A DNA stretch of 64,000 bases. Origin: an uncultured Aquabacterium sp. (GTDB taxonomy: Bacteria > Pseudomonadota > Gammaproteobacteria > Burkholderiales > Burkholderiaceae_C). Position numbers and translations under genes: made by a program. The DNA lies in the NCBI RefSeq assembly GCF_913773725.1, contig NZ_CAJYGK010000053.1, forward strand, positions 62,001 to 126,000, given 5' to 3'. The notes under the pieces are model-generated. The model was not told the DNA's origin. It searched no databases and worked only from the letters and a program-made list of their open reading frames with translations. The stretch's first letter is position 1. Each line of letters opens with the position of its first letter. Positions 55,988 to 64,000 of this stretch are shown here, piece by piece.

Positions 55988-57397
55988 ATGACCGGCTCTG
56001 CATCGCACCGCTACACCCACCGCGTCGGCACGCAGACCTTCGGCTTTCGCGACCTGAAGGACCTGATGGCCAAGGCCACGCCCGCGCGCTCCGGCGACCG
56101 GCTGGCCGGCGTGGCCGCAGGCTCGGCGCAAGAACGCGTGGTGGCCCAGATGGCGCTGGCCGAGTTGCCGCTGGCCACCTTCCTGAACGAGGCGCTGATC
56201 CCGTATGAGGAAGACGAGGTCACCCGCCTCATCCTCGACACGCACGATGCCACGGCCTTTGCGCCCATCGCCCACCTGACGGTGGGCGACTTCCGCAACT
56301 GGCTGCTGGCCGACGACACCGATGCCGATGCGCTGGCCGCGGTGGCACCCGGCATCACGCCCGAGATGGCCGCGGCCGTCAGCAAGATCATGCGCAACCA
56401 GGACCTGATCCTGGTGGCCCGCAAATGCGCGGTGCGCTCGGCTTTTCGCAACACCATCGGCCTGCCGGGGCGCTTTTCCACCCGGCTGCAACCGAATCAC
56501 CCGACCGACGACGCCAGCGGCATCGCGGCCAGCATGCTCGACGGCCTGCTCTATGGCAGCGGCGACGCCGTCATCGGCATCAACCCCGCCACCGACAACG
56601 TGCCCCAGGTCATCAAGCTGGTGACCATGATGGCCGAGGTGATCGACCGCTACGAGATCCCCACGCAGTCGTGCGTGCTGACCCACGTCACCAACACCAT
56701 CCAGGCCATCGAGCGCGGCGCGCCGGTCGACCTGGTCTTCCAGTCCATTGGCGGCACGGAGGCCACCAACCGCAGCTTCGGCATCGACCTTGCCGTGCTG
56801 GGCGAGGCCCGCGCGGCGGCGCTGTCGCTGCACCGCGGCACGGTCGGCGACGACGTCATGTACTTCGAAACCGGCCAGGGCAGTGCGCTGTCGGCCAACG
56901 GCCACCATGGTGTCGACCAGCAGACCTGCGAGGCCCGCGCCTATGCCGTGGCGCGTCACTTCAAGCCGCTGCTGGTCAACACGGTGGTGGGCTTCATCGG
57001 GCCAGAGTACCTGTACGACGGCAAGCAGATCATCCGCGCCGGGCTGGAAGACCACTTCTGCGCCAAGCTGCTGGGCCTGCCCATGGGCTGCGACGTCTGC
57101 TACACCAACCATGCCGAAGCCGACCAGAACGACATGGACGTGCTGCTGACGCTGCTGGCCGCGGCCGGCTGCACCTTCGTGATGGGCATCCCGGGTTCGG
57201 ACGACATCATGCTGAACTACCAGACCACGTCCTTCCACGATGCGCTGTATGCGCGCCGCGTGCTGGGCTTGCGGCCGGCGCCCGAGTTCGAAGCGTGGCT
57301 GGCCCGCGTGGGCATCTTCAGCCAGGCCGATGCCGGCTTCCGCCTGCCGGAGGGCATGCCGGCCTTGTTTCAGCCTGCGCTCAAGGGGGCGGCCTGA
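55988..57397 (+). CDS. eutB: Ethanolamine ammonia-lyase large subunit
   Basis: A 469-residue TIM-barrel subunit. [52 protein letters not shown] and [17 protein letters not shown] are unmistakable EutB motifs; [20 protein letters not shown] and [14 protein letters not shown] complete the active site that holds substrate and the adenosyl radical. With EutC and adenosylcobalamin it splits ethanolamine into acetaldehyde and ammonia in the cytoplasm. ATG 55988 lies 4 bases after eat; the stop overlaps eutC by one base (TGATG). Confidence 0.96.
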   Translation: MTGSASHRYTHRVGTQTFGFRDLKDLMAKATPARSGDRLAGVAAGSAQERVVAQMALAELPLATFLNEALIPYEEDEVTRLILDTHDATAFAPIAHLTVGDFRNWLLADDTDADALAAVAPGITPEMAAAVSKIMRNQDLILVARKCAVRSAFRNTIGLPGRFSTRLQPNHPTDDASGIAASMLDGLLYGSGDAVIGINPATDNVPQVIKLVTMMAEVIDRYEIPTQSCVLTHVTNTIQAIERGAPVDLVFQSIGGTEATNRSFGIDLAVLGEARAAALSLHRGTVGDDVMYFETGQGSALSANGHHGVDQQTCEARAYAVARHFKPLLVNTVVGFIGPEYLYDGKQIIRAGLEDHFCAKLLGLPMGCDVCYTNHAEADQNDMDVLLTLLAAAGCTFVMGIPGSDDIMLNYQTTSFHDALYARRVLGLRPAPEFEAWLARVGIFSQADAGFRLPEGMPALFQPALKGAA

Positions 57398-58263
57398 TGG
57401 CGCAGGATGATCGTTCCGACGCGCCCCCGCTGGTGCACGCCAACCCCTGGGCCGCGCTGCGCCACTTCACCGCCGCGCGCATCGGGCTCGGTCGGGCCGG
57501 CGTGAGCCAACCCACGCAGCCGCAACTGGCCTTCCAGCTGGCGCACGCCCAGGCACGCGATGCCGTGCACCTGGCGCTGGATCTGGACGCGCTGCAACAG
57601 GCGCTGGCTTCGCTCAAACTGGGCTGCCTGCGGCTGCACAGCGCGGCCACCGACCGCGACACCTACCTGCAACGGCCCGACCTGGGGCGAAGGCTGGATG
57701 CGGCCTCACGGGCGCAATTGACCGAGCGCCGTGATGCGGGCGGCAGCCGGGCAACGGCCGGGGCCGACGCGCCCACCGCTCGGCCCTACGACCTCGCCTT
57801 TGTCGTGGCCGATGGCCTGTCTGCGCTCGCCATCGGCAGCCACGCCCTGCCCTTTCTGCAGCGCATGGTGCCCCGCCTGCGCGACGAAGGCTGGCGCATC
57901 GCCCCGATCTCCCTGGTCGAACAAGGCCGCGTGGCCGTGGCCGACGAGGTGGGCGAGCTGCTCGGCGCCCGCCTGGTGGTGATCCTGATCGGAGAACGGC
58001 CGGGCCTGAGTTCACCCGACAGCATGGGTCTGTACATGACCTGGATGCCGCGTGTGGGCCTGACCGACGCCAGCCGCAACTGCATCTCGAACGTGCGCCC
58101 CGCCGGTCTGCCCTACGACGAAGCCGCCGACAAGCTGCACTGGCTGCTGACCGAAGCCCGCCGCCGCGAACTGACCGGCGTGGGCCTGAAGGACGAGACC
58201 GCCCAGCCCGCCGATGCCCTGGGGCTGGGCGCGCGCAACTTCCTGCTGCCGGACAAGGGGTGA
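57397..58263 (+). CDS. eutC: Ethanolamine ammonia-lyase small subunit
   Basis: A 288-residue subunit. The N-terminal half has [32 protein letters not shown], and the C-terminal Rossmann-like B12-binding half has [41 protein letters not shown] and [21 protein letters not shown], where EutC binds the cobalamin lower face. It starts within the eutB stop codon, so the pair is translationally coupled. No eutA reactivase, adenosyltransferase or acetaldehyde dehydrogenase follows in the window. Confidence 0.95.
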   Translation: MAQDDRSDAPPLVHANPWAALRHFTAARIGLGRAGVSQPTQPQLAFQLAHAQARDAVHLALDLDALQQALASLKLGCLRLHSAATDRDTYLQRPDLGRRLDAASRAQLTERRDAGGSRATAGADAPTARPYDLAFVVADGLSALAIGSHALPFLQRMVPRLRDEGWRIAPISLVEQGRVAVADEVGELLGARLVVILIGERPGLSSPDSMGLYMTWMPRVGLTDASRNCISNVRPAGLPYDEAADKLHWLLTEARRRELTGVGLKDETAQPADALGLGARNFLLPDKG

Positions 58264-58380
58264 CGCGAGGGGGCTGGGGCCCGTCCTGTGCCCCGGCTTT
58301 CACCCGCCTGCCCCTGTGCCCATCAGGGCTTGGGGGAATCCGCCATGCCTCGCGGCCCGGTTCGGCCGAACAATGGGGTC

Positions 58381-59775
<1,395 letters not shown>

Positions 59776-59833
59776 GGAGCGAGCGGGTCAACGAGGGTGG
59801 CGGCCGCTCGGCGTGCGGGCGGCCATGCGGTGC

Positions 59834-60259
59834 TCAGCGGCGCACGCAGCGCTCGAAACCGTGGTTGCCGCCCTTGAACTCGGCCTCGTAATAGAACTTC
59901 TGGAAGCTGGCCTTGCCCTTGCGTACCGAGACCGTGCCCAGGCCGGTGCCGTAGTCCTTGGTGGACGGATCGGTCAGGGCAAAGGTGATGGCGATGTGCG
60001 AGCCCGTGGCCACGGCCTGACCCAGGTAGGTGCCGAAATCGGGCACGTCCATCTTGAACGCGTAAGCGCCATAAGCGCCCACGCTCTGCGACTTTTCGAG
60101 CGCCATGGTGACGACGGCGGTGTAGGGCCCCTCCTTGGCGTCCTGGCCGGTGCAGTCGTACACACCGCTGAGGTCAGGGCCCTGGAAAGGCTTGGCGGCG
60201 TGGGCGGGGAGGATGAGGGCGGCGGCGAGGGCCAGGATGGGGGTGAGGCGGGTGGGCAT
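59834..60259 (-). CDS. Small exported protein, unknown
   Basis: A 141-residue protein with a clear signal peptide (PILALAAALILPAHA) and a mature part of about 120 residues containing GPDLSGVYDCTGQDAKEGPY and GTGLGTVSVRKGKASFQKFYYEAEFKGGNHGFERC, with two cysteines that may pair. It resembles small periplasmic beta-rich proteins; I do not assign a family. ATG 60259 was chosen since the extra 33 upstream residues do not fit a signal peptide. Converges on sdaA. The 116 bases between it and the next fragment hold nothing recognisable. Confidence 0.65.
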   Translation of the reverse strand: MPTRLTPILALAAALILPAHAAKPFQGPDLSGVYDCTGQDAKEGPYTAVVTMALEKSQSVGAYGAYAFKMDVPDFGTYLGQAVATGSHIAITFALTDPSTKDYGTGLGTVSVRKGKASFQKFYYEAEFKGGNHGFERCVRR

Positions 60260-60375
60260 GGGACGAGCGGGAAGGGTGAGCGAGATGCTCTGATTCTGCC
60301 TCGGGCAGGACCCTGGTCGTTCAGCGGAGCAATCCAGATGGATCGCTGCCCGGACCACCAGCCTGTCTGGCCTGA

Positions 60376-60684
60376 TCAGTGGAATAGACGGAACTGATGA
60401 ACCCTGCCGGCCCCGGTCAGGGATGTGGTGCGTATAGATGCCTTTCTCGACATCTTCCCTGGGTGTGCTTTGAACAGGCGCTCGACATTGCTGTGCTTGT
60501 CCGTGCTCTCGTCAGCCTCCAGGTTGTTGCCGGTTCCGCCGAAGAAGAAGGCGATCTTCAGTGTGGTGGCGGTGGGCATACAGGTGTGGTCAAGGTGCTC
60601 GAAGCTGCTGCTCAGGGCTTCGTAAGGCTGTCGCGTGGCGTGACCTGCCGTGGAGGCCTCAGCGGGCTTGCTGGCGTTGATCAT
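60376..60684 (-). pseudogene. N-terminal remnant of a DUF2235/Tle1-type phospholipase effector gene
   Basis: An open frame of 102 residues contains IAFFFGGTGNNLEADESTD and HSNVERLFKAHPG, the start of the DUF2235 domain, matching FFFDGTRNNY and HSNVARLYDVYPG of the intact effector gene at 61794-63989. The aspartate of FFFDGT is Gly here, and the protein stops before any catalytic residue (Ser, Asp, His of the triad are absent). It overlaps the end of the second DUF3304 gene by 26 bases. Best explained as the leftover of a second effector gene lost by deletion. Confidence 0.75.
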
Positions 60685-61270
60685 CGTTGCACGGTGGATG
60701 GTTGTGAGAGGCGCCTGGGCGTTGTTCGTCTCCGGTGATGGGCAGTTTCAGCCGTGGTGGGGAATAGCCGGGCGTCACGGCGGCTTCGACATGACCGTCG
60801 GGGTAGAAGTGCACCTCCAGCGCAGCAGGCTCGCCGCCTGAAAGGTCGGCGACAGGCACCTGAACCTCCCGAAAGAGGCTCTTGCGCCATTGATGGGTCT
60901 CACCGTATCTGTTGGTGGTCAAGTACGTGCAGTAACTGGCTGACCACCGAATGGTCACTTGTGCCTTGCTCGACGGGTTGAAGCTGTAGCAACACGTTGA
61001 CTTGCCGCCGCCGGTCGTCGGGCTGCTCACAAAGACGTTGCCTCCGCCTGCTCCATTGACCGTGAAGCTGTCGATGTAGGTGTCCGTGTAGTTGTAGCCT
61101 TGAATCAAAAGACCTTGTAGGTCATGTGCTCCGCTCCCGCTTTCTGCCACTGGACTGGATGGGGACGCCACGCAAGCTGTGATGCCAAGGCAAGCGGTGA
61201 AGAATGCAGCGAAAGCTGAGCGAGGGCCCCCTGGCTGCACACGCGCTTCGTCGATGTTGAGTCCGTTCAT
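60659..61270 (-). CDS. DUF3304 lipoprotein-like protein, probable Tle1 immunity (second copy)
   Basis: A 203-residue exported protein. The hydrophobic N-terminal segment ends in GITACVAS, a possible lipobox. The mature part has the DUF3304 pattern GYNYTDTYIDSFTVNGAGGGNVFVSS, GGGKSTCCYSF and EVHFYPDGHVEAAVTPGY. Genes of this family commonly follow Tle1 effectors and are thought to be their periplasmic immunity proteins. ATG 61270 overlaps the stop of the first copy (ATGA). It also overlaps the truncated effector remnant downstream, suggesting it once guarded that effector. Confidence 0.75.
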   Translation of the reverse strand: MNGLNIDEARVQPGGPRSAFAAFFTACLGITACVASPSSPVAESGSGAHDLQGLLIQGYNYTDTYIDSFTVNGAGGGNVFVSSPTTGGGKSTCCYSFNPSSKAQVTIRWSASYCTYLTTNRYGETHQWRKSLFREVQVPVADLSGGEPAALEVHFYPDGHVEAAVTPGYSPPRLKLPITGDEQRPGASHNHPPCNDDQRQQAR

Positions 61271-61797
61271 GGAGCGCTGTACTTGTTATCGGGGCAGTCC
61301 TCGGTGGCGGGGGGCATCGGGTAATGATCCCAGGGCGCTTTCTGCGGAATCGGTGTGCGAGGGCCCTTGTAAACCGGAGACCAAGGCGCATAGTTGGACA
61401 CCACCGCCCTGACGCTGCCATCCGGAAGAAAGTGAACAAACAGTGCACCCAGTTCGGCATAGCGATCAAGCGGGACCCGCCGTCGGAAACACCGCCATGT
61501 TCCCTCGCGCCAGTTGGCCACCTCCCACCGCACCTCGATACTGGTGGCAGCTGTCCACTTCATTGGAATGCGCGCACAGCAAACGACGCTACCGCCCTTC
61601 CCGGCCTGGAACCCATGGCGCCCGTCTACCCAGAAGTCCTGCACGCTGAGGTGGTCTGCCAAGTGGTCCACGCCCGTCATGCTGACGCCCTCCATGACCA
61701 CACGCTCGCCCATGGCGTGACTGTTGTTCGCCCAGAGCGAGATCAAGAGTACAAGGATCGTGGATCGGAGGCCGTGAGCTCGGATCTGCCCTCTCAT
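61267..61797 (-). CDS. DUF3304-type exported protein, probable Tle1 immunity (first copy)
   Basis: A 176-residue protein with a signal peptide (STILVLLISLWANNSHA) and DUF3304 features: SVQDFWVDGRHGFQAGKGGSVVCC, followed by WEVANWREGTWRCF and ALFVHFLPDGSVRAVVSNYAPW, parallel to the second copy. It lacks a lipobox, so it is probably soluble periplasmic. Its ATG overlaps the effector stop (ATGA), the tightest possible coupling for a toxin and its antidote. It is diverged from the next gene but recognisably the same family. Confidence 0.77.
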   Translation of the reverse strand: MRGQIRAHGLRSTILVLLISLWANNSHAMGERVVMEGVSMTGVDHLADHLSVQDFWVDGRHGFQAGKGGSVVCCARIPMKWTAATSIEVRWEVANWREGTWRCFRRRVPLDRYAELGALFVHFLPDGSVRAVVSNYAPWSPVYKGPRTPIPQKAPWDHYPMPPATEDCPDNKYSAP

Positions 61798-63989
61798 GCG
61801 ATCGCACGCGGTCTGTCGGGGGCCGCAACATCCGGCGTCGCGGGCGTTGGCGGTCGCACATTGGAGATCAGCATCCTGTCCGAGCCCGCGTACACCTTGC
61901 GATAGCGGAGGTAGCCCGCCTTCGCAAGCAGGAAGGGTTCACGGCCTTCGGTCAGCATGCGAGGAATCTGCTTCGTCCGGTGGAACTCCATTGCAGCCTG
62001 GCGCTGAGCGTCGGTCAACCCGTCGCCATTTGGCATCTCCCGGCCGGCGTGGTGCCTCTGGCTTGCGCGCTCCGCCCGCTGGATCCGCTTGTGCCAATCT
62101 TCCAGCATGGCCTCCATGTCGTCCTGACTGTCCGGGTTACCGGGCACCAGCTTGAACCAGGCACGGGAGTCATGCACGTACTCGTCGAAGAAGGCGGCTG
62201 CGGCATCCGTGATCGGTGTGGCCGCATGCCACCATGTGGCCAGCTCTTCCCATTCGCGCGCGTGGTCGTCCGAGAAACCCGGAGACTGCCGTTTCGGCAC
62301 GAAGTCCGGCCCCTTGCGCCGGAGCCACTGCTGGAAGGCGTCCAGCTCGTTTTCCAGTTCCCTGTTGGCCGAGTGCAGATCGTTCTGGTCGAAGGTGGAG
62401 GAACGCCTGAAACTTTCCGTTTCGTGCAGCGGCAGCGACTGACCGACGCGACGCAGCAGACGCCACTGGATGTACAGCTGGCGCTGCTCGCGGAAGATGT
62501 CGGTGAGCGACGATGGCCACACCGTCTGTCCCGACTGAGTCACGACGGGCTTGCCTGCCTGGCAGACCTCAAGGTAGCGGTTGAAGTCGTCGATGGTGCG
62601 CCGTGACAGCGCGAACCGCTTCTTGGCCTTGTCCGACGCCAACTCGAGCTTCAGCGGCACACCGGACAGGCGCGCCTCGCGGTACATCATGATAAGCGGA
62701 ATGCGCGACAGCATGTCCTCGCCATCGGCGCTCAGGCCTTTGCCTTGCTCCTGCGGCGCGTAGCCACCGCCGATGTCGGAGTGCACGCCGGGCAGCACGA
62801 TCTCCTGCATCTTCCCGTCGTACTGCCCGTTGACCGAGATCGAGTCTAGTGGAAAGCTGCGCCGTACCTCATGGGCGGCCACCAGGTGCAGGCAGCGCAC
62901 ATCCGACGGAACGCGCAAGCTGACTTCAGCATCCGACCAGGCCGAGTGCCCGTCGAGCCAGCGGCCGAACAGCGAGTTGCCCAGTGTGTTGGCCAGGCCC
63001 ACTGAGGCCACGGTGTCGAAAATGCCGAGGAACTCGATCTCGAATGGGAAGCCACCCAGCGTCATTGCGTGCTTTGTGGACATGCCAGAGAGTTGCGCGT
63101 CGAGCTTGCCGAGCGCCTGCAGCCAGTTCACGAACACTCGTGCCTTGGTCGCGCCACGAGAGAAGCCGAAGACCGACACGTTGATCTTCTCGACCATACC
63201 GGGATCCAGCCGCGCCGGCTTCAAGTCTGGGCCGGTGGGCCAGTGTGGCCGGATCGCGTCGTGCAGCCGAGTCAGCAGGCCTGTGAAGGCCTCGCGGGTG
63301 GCGCGCGCTGGGTCTGTTGCGCCGTCGTCGCTGGGGTCGGCAAACCAGCCGCGCTCAGACAGCCGCTTCAACGTGCTGGCAGACAAGTACGTCCGGTTGG
63401 CGAGCCGGTGAGCCTCGTCGGCCGTGATCAGCATGGCCCCCTGCTTGAAGAAGCGATGCACGTTGTTGATAGCCTGGACCAATGCCCACACCAGACGGGC
63501 GCTGCCATTGTTGGCGGCCGCCGCACCGAGCGTGCCATCGAGCAGGCCCTTGCCGGTGTCGCCGATCTGCTTGAACTCGGTGCCAACCCCTGGCACATAG
63601 ACCTTGAAGAAGTGCTTGTACAGCTCGGGCTTGTAGGCCCAGTCGGTGTCGGACGCGAGCACGCCGGGCACGCTCTGGCCCGGATAGACGTCGTAGAGGC
63701 GCGCGACATTGCTGTGGCAGTTGGGGGACTTGCGCTCTTCCTTCTCTTTGTGCTTCGTCGCTGCGGCCTGCGGGTCGCTCGGCTCACACGCCATGTAGTT
63801 GTTGCGCGTGCCGTCGAAAAAGAAGCCGAAGAACAGGTTGTACTTGCAGGACTCGCCGGGTTTGCCGTATTGGGGTTGTTCGCGGGACAAATATGGCTTC
63901 AAATCTCTGCGTTCGCGCCCATCGAAAACCACTTCGTAGTTGTCAGCCGAGGCATAGGAGCTTGAAATCAATTCGCTTAGCCGGATCAT
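61794..63989 (-). CDS. tle1: Tle1-type (DUF2235) type VI secretion phospholipase effector
   Basis: A 731-residue alpha/beta hydrolase with the DUF2235 domain. FFFDGTRNNY (56-65) opens the domain, nucleophile Ser277 lies in GFSRGA, Asp325 in FDTVAS and His403 in GVHSDIGGGY: an intact catalytic triad of the Tle1 class, which hydrolyses phospholipids of target membranes. The C-terminal 300 residues form the helical membrane-anchoring part. No signal peptide, as expected for a T6SS cargo. GAGAGG precedes the ATG. The gene is complete, 11 bases from the window end; any VgrG or adaptor would lie beyond it. Confidence 0.88.
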   Translation of the reverse strand: MIRLSELISSSYASADNYEVVFDGRERRDLKPYLSREQPQYGKPGESCKYNLFFGFFFDGTRNNYMACEPSDPQAAATKHKEKEERKSPNCHSNVARLYDVYPGQSVPGVLASDTDWAYKPELYKHFFKVYVPGVGTEFKQIGDTGKGLLDGTLGAAAANNGSARLVWALVQAINNVHRFFKQGAMLITADEAHRLANRTYLSASTLKRLSERGWFADPSDDGATDPARATREAFTGLLTRLHDAIRPHWPTGPDLKPARLDPGMVEKINVSVFGFSRGATKARVFVNWLQALGKLDAQLSGMSTKHAMTLGGFPFEIEFLGIFDTVASVGLANTLGNSLFGRWLDGHSAWSDAEVSLRVPSDVRCLHLVAAHEVRRSFPLDSISVNGQYDGKMQEIVLPGVHSDIGGGYAPQEQGKGLSADGEDMLSRIPLIMMYREARLSGVPLKLELASDKAKKRFALSRRTIDDFNRYLEVCQAGKPVVTQSGQTVWPSSLTDIFREQRQLYIQWRLLRRVGQSLPLHETESFRRSSTFDQNDLHSANRELENELDAFQQWLRRKGPDFVPKRQSPGFSDDHAREWEELATWWHAATPITDAAAAFFDEYVHDSRAWFKLVPGNPDSQDDMEAMLEDWHKRIQRAERASQRHHAGREMPNGDGLTDAQRQAAMEFHRTKQIPRMLTEGREPFLLAKAGYLRYRKVYAGSDRMLISNVRPPTPATPDVAAPDRPRAIA

Positions 63990-64000
63990 CTTGGCCTCTC

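Noticed and set aside
58264-58380. Possible terminator or riboswitch between eutC and sdaA
   Set aside because: Only a weak 5-bp GC stem without a T-run; no known RNA motif recognised.

Overview
The window is GC-rich bacterial chromosome packed with genes on both strands. I see no rRNA, tRNA, CRISPR array, insertion sequence or phage module. The mix of genes points to a betaproteobacterium of the Burkholderiales, possibly a Sphaerotilaceae/Comamonadaceae-type environmental species: a gbc/dgc-type betaine island with a Burkholderiales-style porin, a family I lipase with its foldase, a PEP-CTERM protein, TAXI and TorF proteins, and a Tle1-type type VI effector. This placement is inferred from gene content only.

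Region 1 (1-9477) is a glycine betaine island. A dimethylglycine/sarcosine-type electron-transfer flavoprotein pair (first gene cut by the window edge) is followed by the Rieske betaine monooxygenase gbcA-gbcB, a betaine ABC ATPase and permease, and a GbdR-type GlxA/AraC regulator ending in a clear terminator. Facing it on the other strand are the betaine-binding protein and an outer-membrane porin.

Region 2 (9686-30419) holds a membrane-tethered TAXI binding protein, a Na/Pi-cotransporter family protein, a giant alpha-2-macroglobulin overlapping pbpC, a four-gene minus-strand operon of largely unknown function (lipoprotein, membrane protein, glycerophosphodiesterase, protein with ten CxxC motifs), a response-regulator/TPR protein whose phosphoacceptor Asp is Glu, an AmpG-like transporter and a DUF4197 protein. 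Region 3 (30513-47565) is mostly housekeeping or accessory singletons: a pseudopilin plus GGDEF/EAL operon, an AcuI-type reductase, a PEP-CTERM protein, a MazG-like enzyme, an HD protein, an alpha/beta hydrolase, a YbaK deacylase, alaC, a lipase foldase-lipase pair in the less usual order, chrA, a phosphoesterase, a lipid kinase, arfB, a sirtuin and a small membrane protein.

Region 4 (47701-52138) is a three-gene overlapping operon of an ABC ATPase, an FtsX-type permease and an AttH/CrtC-type lipocalin-like protein. Region 5 (52445-59775) is an ethanolamine locus: an AraC/EutR-type regulator broken by one extra TGCA unit, a TorF-type porin, the Eat permease, EutB and EutC, with a long near-perfect dyad between the divergent torF and eat genes, followed by sdaA. 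There are no microcompartment genes. Region 6 (60376-63989) is a Tle1-type (DUF2235) phospholipase effector followed by two overlapping DUF3304 genes, probable immunity proteins, and an N-terminal remnant of a second DUF2235 gene.

A common thread is use of phospholipid head groups. Betaine (from choline) and ethanolamine each have an inner-membrane transporter, a catabolic enzyme and a nearby outer-membrane channel. A secreted glycerophosphodiesterase, a secreted lipase and a phospholipase effector lie in the same 64 kb. SdaA could send serine made from betaine-derived glycine to pyruvate.
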